DNA from: Gracilimonas sp040877545
GTDB lineage: Bacteria > Bacteroidota > Rhodothermia > Balneolales > Balneolaceae
DNA: 64,000 bases
Assembly: GCA_040877545.1 (NCBI GenBank)
Contig: JBBDNN010000081.1
Location: 4,456 to 68,455 of the forward strand
Reading direction: 5' to 3'
Under the pieces are notes generated by a model, which saw nothing but the letters and a program-made list of their open reading frames with translations, had not been told where the DNA came from and did not search any database. This document shows positions 10,401-19,519 of the stretch, one piece after another; position 1 is the first letter of the stretch; the number at the start of each line of letters is the position of its first letter. The position numbers and the translations under genes are program-made.

Positions 10401-10912
10401 TAATCTCCTGAAAGATTAACCTGCATAATGGGAAATTCAGACAGGTTAATTTCCTGAACCGTCGGATCTTCGGCATCTTCAGGAAGTTCCGGTTTGGCCA
10501 GATCAACTTTTTCACGCACTTTCTGCAAAGCCTCATCAATATCAATTCCGGTATTAAACTCCATGTTTATGCTGGAATAACCTTCCGAGGAGGTTGATGT
10601 CATTTCTTTGACATCCGAAATATTGCGTAATTCATCCTCCAGCTTTCGTGTTATCAGGCTCTCCATATCCTCGGGCGAAACTCCAGGATAGATGGTGGTC
10701 ACAAAAACATTGGGAACAGTGATATTAGGAAAAGACTCTTTAGGTATGGTTATATAAGAAACTATGCCCAATACCGCTATCAATGCAATTAATACCAGTA
10801 CACTTATTCTATTATCTATAGAAAATGAGGTAAGCCAAAATTCCTTGCGGCCTTCAGCTTTATCCGGCTTATCATTTACCGTTATCCCGTTTGAATTATT
10901 ATCAGCACCCAT
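7424..10912 (-). CDS. RND-family efflux permease (AcrB/HAE1-like)
   Basis: Inner-membrane proton-driven pump subunit of 1162 residues, somewhat longer than the usual 1030-1060. It shows an N-terminal helix, large periplasmic loops (including IPKESFPNITVPNV near the start) and the twin sets of membrane helices with GMLVDNAIVVVENIYRY and GVVVNNAIVLIDYVDIL. Part of the extra length is a central insertion (about residues 520-600) with two additional hydrophobic stretches. With the adaptor and TolC genes immediately upstream it forms a complete tripartite efflux system spanning both membranes. The tetR-type gene at the head of the row probably regulates it. Substrate unknown. Confidence 0.95.
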   Translation of the reverse strand: MGADNNSNGITVNDKPDKAEGRKEFWLTSFSIDNRISVLVLIALIAVLGIVSYITIPKESFPNITVPNVFVTTIYPGVSPEDMESLITRKLEDELRNISDVKEMTSTSSEGYSSINMEFNTGIDIDEALQKVREKVDLAKPELPEDAEDPTVQEINLSEFPIMQVNLSGDYNLDLLKEIAEDLQEEIEGVPSVLGVDLTGGLEREVQVDVDLPKLKYYNISFGDIISAISLENVTVPGGDITVGSKNFLLRVPGQYQTTAPIEDIVITAENSSPIYIRDVATVTFGYQKRETYSTLDDSPVITLGVKKRTGMNILETSAGVKAILERELPNLPPTTTYKITNDQSKDVNSMVANLENNIIAGLILVVGVLLFFLGVRNASFVGISIPLSMFLSFIVLSGLGITMNMIVLFSLILALGMLVDNAIVVVENIYRYLEEGYDNFEAAKKGTAEVAVPIITGTATTIAAFSPMLFWPGIVGEFMGYLPKTLIITLGSSLFIGLIINPVICALFMRLDSDEGKAVMTRKGKYILYGLCGFFFAVCLLISFVSWTMLLILFAILWLTNKYALHPIGTWWQHNGLNKVLVKYEDSLNWALNHRKSTMGISVIVLVLSIVTLVNFFPGSEFFPENIPPRDVYVQVETPVGSDVEFTKSVVDKVLARVVQISYMDDVNTILATSGASISSGPGSMGGNSTHLGTIAINFKDYEEREGDVFEAMEYMRNELTGIAAGAKITVEKPQDGPPTGPPINLEVSGPQMSELTRISNDILRRLEADSIYAKMDGLESDLPESRPEVKVDVDREKAALYELSTNEVGMTIRQAINGVEASKFRDGKEEYDIIVRLSEEYRDDLSTLADLTIFHEGTQIPLSEIATWEVGDGFGGIRHKESERVITISADVRSSYQSNAVLEEAQDLLLPYLNEMPAGYSYSWTGQQQDQEESFDFLFKAFLIALFLIAFILVSQFNSIAKPVIILSSVIMSTAGVFYGLVVFQMPLGLMAILGIISLAGVVVNNAIVLIDYVDILRTRDKMDLRSALIQGGKIRFRPVILTAITTTLGLVPLAIGFNFDFIVLVNNPVEFFSSLSEYIYWGGEQAAWWGPMAIAVIVGLIFATALTLILVPVLYSVIERSRRSLNTIMFGTTEPGIIKDQSELNGVQKPKPFDEPAGV

Positions 10913-10929
10913 TTAAATCTCCAAAGTTC

Positions 10930-12012
10930 TTAATATACAGCTACAGTTTTATTATCCGGCTCAATGATGTTCAGCCGCATGCCATCATTCAAAAAGGCCG
11001 ACCCTGTGGTTATCAGGTTATCTCCAAAATCCAGGCCATCCCTGATTATCACATTCGATTGATAGTTAGGCCCTAATGTGACCACCCGTCTTTCGGCGAC
11101 TGCTTTTCCCTGTTCATTTTCGGCTACTACATAAGTCACAAATTCATTGTTCTCGTTATAAATGAATTCTTCGCTTACAATTATCACTTCTTCTTCGGTG
11201 AGTGTATTCAACCGAAGGTTTGCAATCATGTCTACTTTATAGCGATTTCTTTGCCCGGGCAGCAATACTTCTATTCTAAAGGTTCTGTTTTGGGAGGTAA
11301 TGCTGCCAGCCACATAAGTAATTTGACCGGTAAGGGTATCTCTTCTTTGCGCATCGAACCAAACTTTTACTTCATCATTTAGCTGAATTACATCCGCATA
11401 CCGTGCCGGAATACCGGCAGAAACGATGAATTTTTCTGAGCCGATCAGCCGCACTACTTCCACACCCGGTGACGCCATCTCGCCTTCTTCAAGCACAAGG
11501 TTTTCTACCTTTCCCGCAAAAGGTGCGGTAATGGTTGTATTCTGTAAATCAATATTTATTGATTCCAGAGATGACTGACTCTGCTCATAATTATACCTGG
11601 CATTCAGGTAATCCATTTCAGAGCCAATCGATTCTTCCTCATAAATACGCTGAAGGCGCTCATAATTTTCTCTAGCCTGGGCAGTAATTGCTTCCAGCCG
11701 GGCTTTTTCCTGCAGCAGTTTAGCATCATCTATTTTCATGATGGCCTGCCCTTTGGCCATTGTTTCTCCCACATCCACATAATGCTCAACAACTCTTCCA
11801 CTTACTTCAGAGGAAATCATGATATCGTCAGAGGTTTCTACATTTCCAACCACACGTACATGGCTCTCAAATGTTTGTGGGGTGATGGTTTCAGTTTCAA
11901 CATTTACTGTTTTCGTCAACTCTTCATCACCAGAGGAATTCTCTTCGACTCCCGAACAAGCTGCTATAAGCATTGTGAGGGTTACAATTACTAGTAGGTT
12001 TAACTTTTTCAT
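10930..12012 (-). CDS. RND efflux periplasmic adaptor lipoprotein
   Basis: Membrane fusion protein linking pump and outer-membrane channel. The preferred start is the ATG at 12012, which gives a clean lipoprotein signal (MKKLNLLVIV then LIAACSG). An in-frame ATG at 12045 overlaps the upstream tolC stop as ATGA and would add 11 residues. The barrel-sandwich lipoyl-like halves flank a coiled-coil hairpin (about residues 90-150), with ITAPFAGKVENLVLEEGEM marking the second half. The C-terminal beta-barrel and membrane-proximal regions complete a normal-length adaptor of about 360 residues. Confidence 0.93.
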   Translation of the reverse strand: MKKLNLLVIVTLTMLIAACSGVEENSSGDEELTKTVNVETETITPQTFESHVRVVGNVETSDDIMISSEVSGRVVEHYVDVGETMAKGQAIMKIDDAKLLQEKARLEAITAQARENYERLQRIYEEESIGSEMDYLNARYNYEQSQSSLESINIDLQNTTITAPFAGKVENLVLEEGEMASPGVEVVRLIGSEKFIVSAGIPARYADVIQLNDEVKVWFDAQRRDTLTGQITYVAGSITSQNRTFRIEVLLPGQRNRYKVDMIANLRLNTLTEEEVIIVSEEFIYNENNEFVTYVVAENEQGKAVAERRVVTLGPNYQSNVIIRDGLDFGDNLITTGSAFLNDGMRLNIIEPDNKTVAVY

Positions 12013-12041
12013 TTGTTGCCTGTTTAACATGTTCATTAAAA

Positions 12042-13544
12042 TCATTCTAAAATCTCCATCTCTTCAATTTCGGTATCTACAAAGGGCACTTTACCGGTAG
12101 CCAGATCGAATTCAGCTTTGGCGCTCAGGTATTCAAAAACCATGAGCGTATAATTATTTTCAGCTTCTCGAACCTGCACTTCGGCATCGGTTACTTCTAT
12201 TTGAGATCCAAGGCCGGTTTCCAGTCTTCGGAGAGCACGTTGATATCCTTGCCGGGCTTGTCGCAAAGCTTGTTTACGAGCCCCGGCTGTTTCAAAAGCT
12301 TTATTCAGATCTTCCCGCGCAGATTCTATCTCATTTTCTGCCGAAAGCTGTGTCAGTCTTTTTTGCTCTTCAATATCTTTTCGTTCAATCTGTGCTCTTT
12401 GTACATCTGCTACTCGCCGGAATCCTTCGAAAATCGGCAGGTTTACATTTACAGCAATAGTTTGAAACCTATTCGGTGCAGTATTTGGCTCAGGATTTTG
12501 AAAAAAGTTGGGCATTCCCGGTTCCGCAGCACTCCATTGCAGATTGTAAGTAGCTGTAACCGTTGGCAAAAACCTGCTTTCTATGGCTAATATTTCTTTG
12601 TCCTTTAATTCCAGATTCGCACCAAGTACACGTAAATCACCCCGGCTTTGTGTTAATTCCAGTGATTCTATTTCCACTGCCTGGTAGGAGTAGGGGTTCA
12701 TCTGATCAATGCGCTGAATGTGGTCGTTTTCTTCTGATCCGCCTCTGTCTTCAGCCACAATATCAAATTCATTCAAATTACCCTTCACTTCAAAATCCAG
12801 GGAAAGAGGCACACCAAGAGCTATTTTCAGATTTCGATATGCTTCGTTTACCGCATAACGTGCATCTATTAACTGTGGGCGTTGGTTACTCAATTGTACT
12901 TCAAGCTGAAGTACAGCGTATTCATCAATGATACCAGCCCGCGCCCGCGCCCTGTTTTCGCGTAAATTTTCTTCAAGCCGATTGATTTGTGCTTCCTGCA
13001 ACAGCACCTGTTCCCTGGCAACCAATACCTGGTAATAAGCTATTCTGGTTTGAGTGATTACCTGTTGAGTGGTCGCCCGTAAATTTTCTTGCTGTACCGT
13101 TTTAAAAACAGTAGAAGTACTTAAACCCACAAGAACTTCTCCGGTGAAAATATTCTGGTTTACCGTGAAACCACCCTGCCAATTATTATCCGTTCCAAAA
13201 GGAATGGGCACCAAGGTTCCTTCATCGGCATCAGGATCAAATATTTGTGCCGGCAAATAACTAACCGGTATCTCCATGTTTCTTGTATAACCCATAGAAG
13301 AAGTGATATTGGGGAATACGTCGCTATAGGCAATTTTCACTAACTGGTCAGCATCTTCTACAGAATATAAAGCCCTGTTTACCTGCGGATTATTTGCAAC
13401 GGAAACCTGGATAGCTTCTTCCAGTGTTAGCTCCATATTTTGTAGCAACTCTTCTTTTTCCACCTGGGCTTGTAATCCTGCACTGAATATATAAAGGAGT
13501 ACCGGAGTTACGCTGAACAAGCGTTTCATCAAAATAAAGTTCAT
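12042..13544 (-). CDS. TolC-family outer-membrane efflux channel
   Basis: Outer-membrane factor of 500 residues. It has a cleavable signal peptide (ending near SAGLQAQ), the usual opening LTLEEAIQVSVANNPQV, and two repeated OEP domains rich in long helices with alternating Q, E, R and A. It is the first structural gene of the efflux row. A second in-frame ATG five codons in (13529) gives a more typical signal peptide start and is a possible alternative. It is translated in front of the adaptor gene with an ATGA junction. Confidence 0.94.
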   Translation of the reverse strand: MNFILMKRLFSVTPVLLYIFSAGLQAQVEKEELLQNMELTLEEAIQVSVANNPQVNRALYSVEDADQLVKIAYSDVFPNITSSMGYTRNMEIPVSYLPAQIFDPDADEGTLVPIPFGTDNNWQGGFTVNQNIFTGEVLVGLSTSTVFKTVQQENLRATTQQVITQTRIAYYQVLVAREQVLLQEAQINRLEENLRENRARARAGIIDEYAVLQLEVQLSNQRPQLIDARYAVNEAYRNLKIALGVPLSLDFEVKGNLNEFDIVAEDRGGSEENDHIQRIDQMNPYSYQAVEIESLELTQSRGDLRVLGANLELKDKEILAIESRFLPTVTATYNLQWSAAEPGMPNFFQNPEPNTAPNRFQTIAVNVNLPIFEGFRRVADVQRAQIERKDIEEQKRLTQLSAENEIESAREDLNKAFETAGARKQALRQARQGYQRALRRLETGLGSQIEVTDAEVQVREAENNYTLMVFEYLSAKAEFDLATGKVPFVDTEIEEMEILE

Positions 13545-13639
13545 GTTTAGGCTATTGAAAATATTTTAGGATTTTGGCCGGCGCTTTCTACGCCCATTAT
13601 AAAAATGTGTTTCAAAAAATGAACGTTAGTCATATTTGC

Positions 13640-14308
13640 TTACTCTGATATTTCTTTATCTGTTGCTATTCCACAACCAATCAGTTTCATGTAATTTTCA
13701 AAAAGTGAATTTACATCGATATTATGTTGCTCCAGTAGGTTAAAGTTTGACTCCTTTTGGTCCATTTGAACTAAATTGATCAAGCCTTGGGAAGTAGCCC
13801 ACAGTAAAACAGCAAGCTCTTTGGGATCATAACCGGAATTAATAGAGCCATCCTGCATTCCAATCTGAATAGCCCGAATCATACTGGTAAAAGAAGTTTC
13901 TTTATTAACCTGACACAAATTAACATATTCGCTCTCGCTAAGTTCCCCTGTATCTTTGAGGTTATCAAAAAATCGCATGGCCCGAAAATGCTCTGGATGA
14001 GACCGGGCAAACTCCAAAAATGTGGACCCGATATTGTAGATCATTTCAAGGCCGGAAAGATCTTTAGTGAGCACTTTAGCAATGTCATTAGAGAGCATTC
14101 CCGAAGCCTTATTACAAATTCCCAATACAAGATCAGTTTTGTTCCTGAAATACAGGTACAAAGAGCCCTTGCTCACCTCTGCCCGTTCCGCCACTTCATC
14201 CATATTCAAGTGATCCAGGCCTTTTTCCAAAATGACTGATTCAGCCGCCTCCAGAATAAGAGCACGCTTCTTCTCCTTTTCCCGTTCTTTTCGTTCTGAT
14301 GTTCCCAT
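13640..14308 (-). CDS. TetR/AcrR-family transcriptional regulator
   Basis: 222-residue regulator with an N-terminal TetR DNA-binding domain. The helix-turn-helix reads NMDEVAERAEVSKGSLYLYF followed by RNKTDLVLGI. The C-terminal ligand-binding half is divergent, as usual. It lies upstream of tolC-adaptor-RND in the same direction with a 95-bp gap, so it probably controls that operon and itself. A perfect inverted repeat directly beside its start codon (14310-14324) is a likely operator, and a half-site ATGACT occurs ahead of tolC at about 13628-13633. Confidence 0.92.
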   Translation of the reverse strand: MGTSERKEREKEKKRALILEAAESVILEKGLDHLNMDEVAERAEVSKGSLYLYFRNKTDLVLGICNKASGMLSNDIAKVLTKDLSGLEMIYNIGSTFLEFARSHPEHFRAMRFFDNLKDTGELSESEYVNLCQVNKETSFTSMIRAIQIGMQDGSINSGYDPKELAVLLWATSQGLINLVQMDQKESNFNLLEQHNIDVNSLFENYMKLIGCGIATDKEISE

Positions 14309-14309
14309 T

Positions 14310-14324
14310 ATGACTTTCAGTCAT
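14310..14324. promoter_or_regulatory. Candidate TetR-family operator
   Basis: Perfect inverted repeat ATGACT-TTC-AGTCAT one base upstream of the tetR start codon. A further AAGTCA half-site sits at about 14335-14340. Size, symmetry and position fit a TetR-family autoregulatory operator; binding is inferred. Confidence 0.55.
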
Positions 14325-14491
14325 TTTTTGAATTTAAGTCAGAAGGTACACTTTTTTAAATATTAATCCACTTTTTTTAGGAACCATTCTCCTCTGGATT
14401 TTAGACTGCCAGCACGTGAAGAATTCTCAGATTCCAATTCGGTTTAAAAACCATTTCCCCTTACCTTTGGCCTCACTAATTTCCGAATATT

Positions 14492-15388
14492 TTGAACCGA
14501 ACTTATCTCATTGATCTCAGCTTGATTTTTGTCGCAATCATCTGGGCTTTAAATTTCAGCATTGTAAAGGTTTCCCTTCGGGAAATTGACCCCTATAGTT
14601 TTAACGCACTTCGGTTTATTTTTGCCACAGCCTTTTTATGGTTTGCCGCACATAAAAGAGGGTATAGCTTAAAGGTAAAGAAAGAACATTTTTGGAAGCT
14701 GGTAGGAATTGGCATAATTGGCAACCTGTTCTACCAGATGTTATTTATCATTGGGGTGAATTATACTTTGGCTGCCAACGCTGCTGTAATGTTGGGCACT
14801 ATTCCTATCTGGGTAGCCCTGCTCTCTCAATTTTTCACGGATGAAAAACTCACCACGTTTAAAACCATTGGTGTATTTCTGGCTTTTGCGGGAGTTACGC
14901 TTATTATAATCGGTGGAAATAATCCTCTTTCTTTCGAGTCAGATACATTTCTAGGGAATATCATCACACTTTTAGCTGCCTTATGCTGGGCCACTTTCAC
15001 AATTCTTTCCAGAAAATACCTTAAAATTTACAGCCCTCTGCAATATTCAGCTTTTATGTCGGTTGTTGGATTGATAACTTTACTGTTGGTAGGTTTGCCA
15101 TTCATGATACAACTGGAATGGTCTTCTATCACAATGGTAGGATTTGGCGGAGTATTTTATAGTGGTGCACTCTCGGTGGGATTAGCGTACATTATCTGGA
15201 ATAACGGAGTCAAAAAAATTGGGGCCGTTCGTACAGCAGCTTATCAGAACCTTGTTCCGGTGCTTGGCCTTATCTTTGGACTGGTTTTATTAGGTGAAGA
15301 ACTCACACTTCTTCAATATATTGGAGCGGCTTTAGTGATAGCTGGCATTATAATAGCCCGGATGAAAAGTAACCGGGTTTCTAAATAA
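14492..15388 (+). CDS. EamA/DMT-family transporter
   Basis: Ten-helix inner-membrane transporter of 298 residues with two EamA repeats; the first contains IWALNFSIVKVSLREIDPY and the second ends in GLVLLGEELTLLQYIGAALV. The start is TTG at 14492, the only position giving a complete first helix. It is divergent from tetR and could be under the same palindrome, but it also precedes the polysaccharide genes by only 16 bp and may be read through into them. Substrate unknown. Confidence 0.9.
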   Translation: MNRTYLIDLSLIFVAIIWALNFSIVKVSLREIDPYSFNALRFIFATAFLWFAAHKRGYSLKVKKEHFWKLVGIGIIGNLFYQMLFIIGVNYTLAANAAVMLGTIPIWVALLSQFFTDEKLTTFKTIGVFLAFAGVTLIIIGGNNPLSFESDTFLGNIITLLAALCWATFTILSRKYLKIYSPLQYSAFMSVVGLITLLLVGLPFMIQLEWSSITMVGFGGVFYSGALSVGLAYIIWNNGVKKIGAVRTAAYQNLVPVLGLIFGLVLLGEELTLLQYIGAALVIAGIIIARMKSNRVSK

Positions 15389-15404
15389 TTTTTAAAAATT
15401 GAAA

Positions 15405-17117
15405 ATGAATATCATTAGAGTATTATTTCCTTTTCTGTTAATCGTATTGTTTATTTCTCCCAATAATTTGGTAGCACAACAAGAAAGTCAACCTGGTACA
15501 GGATTTAACTTTCAGTTCAATTCTGCCCTGGAAGGGTATTATTATCAAGATGCTTTAGGCTCTATAATTGGGGATCAAATATATACTTCCGACGGTGTAG
15601 TTGATAAAAATACCTATCAGCTTGGCCCAAACGATTTAATTACCGTTGGAATTGAGGCTAGTGAAAATATTGTGTTGAGGGCATTAGTAGTCAATCCCCA
15701 GGGAGATATTATTATTCCCATGCTGGGCTCTGTGAATGTAGCCAACCAAACAATTGCCGAGGCGCAAGAGACAATCAATGAAGCGGCTAAAGAAGTTTTC
15801 AGAAATCCCAATTCCACCATTACGTTAGAACGAGCCCGCCCTTTAACAGTGTATGTATCGGGAAGTGTTCCTTCCCCCGGGAAACATATGGCACCTCCAT
15901 TTTCGCGGGTTGATGTAGCCATTTATGGCTCTATTTACAAAGTGGACCGCCCCAGTTCGGTTAGTAATTTACGAGCTGCAAATAATACTATTGATTTATT
16001 GGACGCCGGACCTCTTTCATTCAGAAATATTTTAATTACACATGCAGACGGTTCTACAGACATCGCAGATCTTGTTGCCTATTTCAAAGCCGGCCGGGTT
16101 GATAAAAACCCTGTAGTAAAGCATGGAGACCGAATATCTATTAAAAGACTTTCTAATGACAGCCCGCGTGTAAGCATCTCTGGTGCTATTAATGAGGAAT
16201 TCGAACTTGAATATTCAGAAACCGACTCTCCATCACTTTTAGTTGATATTGCCGGTGGCTATAAACCCGAAGCAGATACAAGCAGGTTATTTTTATACCG
16301 GCATGAAGCTGGCCAGACAGAAAAAATAGAAATAGCCAAAAGCGACTGGAACTCACTCAAGATAAAGCCAAATGACCGCATTGTTATTCCCGTCAACAGG
16401 CAATTAAATCCTTCAACCTCTGCCTGGGTGTACGGAGAAGTAGAAATACCTGGTAATTTCCCAATACAAAATGGTGAAACCACCGCATTCGATTTATTAA
16501 ATTTATCCGGAGACTTGACTAATAACGCCCTACCATCCGCGGCCTATTTAGTAAGGGCGGGAACTTTAGAAAATGAGATTCCCAATAAATTCAATGCTGA
16601 TTTAATGAAAAGAACCTCAGATCAGGTTGCCCAGGGATTTGAATATCTCGACCTGGAAACAAGACTGAGCCAGAATAAGGTTTTCATAGACCTTACAGAT
16701 GATGAGCAATTGAAAGGAGTGAGTATTTATGACGGAGATCGTTTGTATGTTCCAAGAAATGAAGAAACTATCTTTGTTTTTGGGCAAATCAACAATCCGG
16801 GTTATTATCCATTTTCGGGAAATCCACAATCGGTTTACAACTATATTGACCGCGCCGGCGGCTTTGCCCTCGCTGCCAACAGAGAACGCATTTTCATTAT
16901 TAAAGCCGGAAGCGGAACCTGGTACCGCCCGGATGAAACGACCTTAGAATCGGGGGATAGAATTTTCATCGATCGAAATCCTTATGATGAACTGAATGCG
17001 CAACGAACCTATGAGGTACAACGCCAGCAGCTAAAAAATACCCGAATTCAATTAATAATGACGGGTATTACAACTATAACGGGAATTATAACAACCTATG
17101 TTGCTATAACCCGGTAA
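15405..17117 (+). CDS. Polysaccharide export outer-membrane protein (Wza-like, SLBB domains)
   Basis: Outer-membrane secretin-like exporter of capsule or exopolysaccharide. A signal peptide (ending near NNLVAQQ) is followed by a poly_export domain beginning YQLGPNDLITVGIEA. Several SLBB-type beta-grasp modules follow, recognised by VYVSGSVPSPGKH, VYGEVEIPGNFPIQNG and VFGQINNPGYYPFSG. The C-terminal hydrophobic helix (about 545-565) fits a Wza-type anchor. An in-frame TTG two codons upstream (15399) is less likely than the ATG. It leads a row of chain-length, polymerase and flippase genes. Confidence 0.9.
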   Translation: MNIIRVLFPFLLIVLFISPNNLVAQQESQPGTGFNFQFNSALEGYYYQDALGSIIGDQIYTSDGVVDKNTYQLGPNDLITVGIEASENIVLRALVVNPQGDIIIPMLGSVNVANQTIAEAQETINEAAKEVFRNPNSTITLERARPLTVYVSGSVPSPGKHMAPPFSRVDVAIYGSIYKVDRPSSVSNLRAANNTIDLLDAGPLSFRNILITHADGSTDIADLVAYFKAGRVDKNPVVKHGDRISIKRLSNDSPRVSISGAINEEFELEYSETDSPSLLVDIAGGYKPEADTSRLFLYRHEAGQTEKIEIAKSDWNSLKIKPNDRIVIPVNRQLNPSTSAWVYGEVEIPGNFPIQNGETTAFDLLNLSGDLTNNALPSAAYLVRAGTLENEIPNKFNADLMKRTSDQVAQGFEYLDLETRLSQNKVFIDLTDDEQLKGVSIYDGDRLYVPRNEETIFVFGQINNPGYYPFSGNPQSVYNYIDRAGGFALAANRERIFIIKAGSGTWYRPDETTLESGDRIFIDRNPYDELNAQRTYEVQRQQLKNTRIQLIMTGITTITGIITTYVAITR

Positions 17118-17152
17118 ATGATTTTTATCCTTTTCCATAACATATTTCATTA

Positions 17153-18280
17153 ATGAACGAACAAAACAACAACGAATCAGAAACTAATTTTTTATTTTTT
17201 TTGAGGCTGGTTATCTCCAACTGGAAATTTTTACTAGCCACGTATCTCACCGTCGGAATTGTAACTGTCACCATTTTAATGTTGATTCCGAAACATTATA
17301 AAAGTGAAGCAACCATTGTTATTATGGAGGAAAGCACTTCTTCTTTAACCGGGGTACTTTCTGAATTCTCCTCATTAGGTTTAGGCTTTGGAACAGGAGG
17401 TCAGATTGAGACTTATATAGGGTATCTGCATACTAAAAAAATGTACGATCGGCTGATTGAAGAATTTAATCTTTTTGAAGAATATGAAGCCACCTACCGG
17501 GAAGATGTATATGAAATTATTTTTGCAAATTTAGGTGCCACAGATAATGAAAATAAAACGTTTTCTATTTCTTATACATACGAGGAAGATCCGGAAAAAG
17601 CAGCGGAAATCGTTTCATTTTTATATAAGGAATTAGATAAAATTGCCCTTGAAGTTGATAAAGCGCAAGCATCCAATTTCCGGACTTATGTAGAAAACTA
17701 CTATCAGGATGTAAGGAGTAGCTTGAGGAAAAATGAAGATTCTTTAAGTCGCTTTCAAGCCAGGACAGGGTTATTTGATCTCGAAACACAGGTTGAGGTT
17801 ACCATCTCAAGTTTAGCTGAACTGGAAAAGAGAAAAATAGGCTTGGAAATTGAGCAGAATTATATGGACCAGGCTTTCCAAAGCTCCTCACGAAGCCGTG
17901 AGATAGACAACCAGGTTTCAGCAATTTCAAATAAAATTAATTCTCTAAAGAAAAATCAAAGCCTTACACTTCTTGCCTTAGATGAGGTACCCATTGAAGG
18001 AGTCAACTTTTTGCGGCTTCAAAGAGATATTTTGGTAGGAGAAAAAGTAGCTGAATTCCTGCGTTTGCAATATGAACAGGCTCTACTTGATGAACAGAAA
18101 ATAAATTCCAATTTATATTTAGTTGATCCACCTAAAGTTGCGCAGAAAAAATTTAAGCCACAGCGGACAAAAATATTATTTATAGCGATGTTTTTTACGA
18201 TAACACTATCACTAATCCTGATAAGGGTTAAAGAATATTACCGGGCAAATAGAAAGAGTATCCATTCTTTATTCTCTTGA
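17153..18280 (+). CDS. Wzz/GumC-type chain-length determinant protein
   Basis: Polysaccharide co-polymerase of 375 residues. A transmembrane helix near residues 25-48 is followed by a large periplasmic coiled-coil region with the Wzz signature around IPKHYKSEATIVI. A second helix at about 340-362 is followed by a short basic tail. There is no cytoplasmic tyrosine kinase domain. It is expected to set chain length and to pair with the Wza-like protein encoded 35 bp upstream. Confidence 0.88.
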   Translation: MNEQNNNESETNFLFFLRLVISNWKFLLATYLTVGIVTVTILMLIPKHYKSEATIVIMEESTSSLTGVLSEFSSLGLGFGTGGQIETYIGYLHTKKMYDRLIEEFNLFEEYEATYREDVYEIIFANLGATDNENKTFSISYTYEEDPEKAAEIVSFLYKELDKIALEVDKAQASNFRTYVENYYQDVRSSLRKNEDSLSRFQARTGLFDLETQVEVTISSLAELEKRKIGLEIEQNYMDQAFQSSSRSREIDNQVSAISNKINSLKKNQSLTLLALDEVPIEGVNFLRLQRDILVGEKVAEFLRLQYEQALLDEQKINSNLYLVDPPKVAQKKFKPQRTKILFIAMFFTITLSLILIRVKEYYRANRKSIHSLFS

Positions 18281-18283
18281 AAT

Positions 18284-19519
18284 TTGGTAAAAAAGATATA
18301 TACATACTTTCCACTCTTCCTTTTTTCGGGAGTATGGTGCTTGGTAGTCATCTTTTCTTCATTAAACTGGTACAATATTCATTCAGTAGCTACTGATACT
18401 TGGATTTTATTAGGGTCTGGTTTATATGCCTTTATAAGTGGTTATTTAATATTTACATTTTTCGATTCCGATTTTGCCGACCTCACTTTGAAAAGAAAAA
18501 AGGTCCAGTTAGATGAAGTACTGATTGCAAAAACCATTGTTGTAATGTGTTTATTTTCCTTTTTCGGAACATATTTAGTAATGGATGCTTTAGGGAATAT
18601 CGCCGGAAATGGAATATCTACATATTTTAGTAAACCTATTGATATTCGAAGAGCATATGTGGAAATACAAAGTAATCCTTTAGTACCCGCACCTCTTTCT
18701 TATAAGCTGGGCAGCTATTTAATTAATTTTTGCTTTGTTGCAAATTTGCTTGGTGGGGCCTTACTAACATCTACTCGAAAAATTAAATGGATTGGCCTGC
18801 TTCCCTTATTTTCTGCCTTTTTAACTTCTATTTCAATTTTTGGAAGATTTGGTATCATTTCAAGCTTAGCTTTCCTTTTTCTGAGCTATTTAATTATTAG
18901 CTTTTTTAAGCCTGATAGTGAAAGAGTTCGGTTAATAAAAAATCTCAGTGTTACGGCCGTTTTAGTTGTTTTCGGGCTCTATTTTCTCTTTTACTATATA
19001 GTATTAGCCCGATATTCAATCGCTTTAGATTTGCAGGAATATTTTAATAAAACCATATATTTCTATTTCTCTGGAGGCGTTTCTGCTTTAGATGACTTTT
19101 TGAAAACAAATTTCACCCATTCATATGGAACATCCAGTTTTAGGAGTTTTTTTAAGTGGTTAGCGCGTTTTGGATTATGGCCTAGTGAGAATATCAACTC
19201 CAGTTATGATAGCTTTACAAAAGTAAGTCCCTCACTATCCATCAACACGTACACCTACATCCGTTCGCTTTACATTGATTTTGGAATAACTGGTGTCGTC
19301 TTTTTTAGCTTTGCATGGGGAGCAGGAGTTAAAATTCTTCTTAAAAAAGTTTATTCAAACTTCAATATTCTTTATCTCTACTTTGCCATTATACTTATCT
19401 ATAGTTCTCTAATGACCTTTTATTCTTTTTATTTTGAATCAATTTCTTTGGTAATTTTTTGGATGATTCCTCTAATATTGTTTCACGGACATTTTAAGAA
19501 ATGTTTTAAAACAGTTTGA
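18284..19519 (+). CDS. Polytopic membrane protein, probable O-antigen/polysaccharide polymerase (Wzy-like)
   Basis: 411 residues with about ten to twelve hydrophobic helices and a larger loop near residues 255-330 that contains SFRSFFKWLARFGLWPSEN. Wzy polymerases share little sequence, so the assignment rests on topology, on length and on its place between a Wzz-like gene (3 bp upstream) and a flippase gene (4-bp overlap). The start is TTG. Base composition is clearly more AT-rich than in the surrounding housekeeping genes, as is common in exchanged surface-polysaccharide genes. Confidence 0.72.
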   Translation: MVKKIYTYFPLFLFSGVWCLVVIFSSLNWYNIHSVATDTWILLGSGLYAFISGYLIFTFFDSDFADLTLKRKKVQLDEVLIAKTIVVMCLFSFFGTYLVMDALGNIAGNGISTYFSKPIDIRRAYVEIQSNPLVPAPLSYKLGSYLINFCFVANLLGGALLTSTRKIKWIGLLPLFSAFLTSISIFGRFGIISSLAFLFLSYLIISFFKPDSERVRLIKNLSVTAVLVVFGLYFLFYYIVLARYSIALDLQEYFNKTIYFYFSGGVSALDDFLKTNFTHSYGTSSFRSFFKWLARFGLWPSENINSSYDSFTKVSPSLSINTYTYIRSLYIDFGITGVVFFSFAWGAGVKILLKKVYSNFNILYLYFAIILIYSSLMTFYSFYFESISLVIFWMIPLILFHGHFKKCFKTV

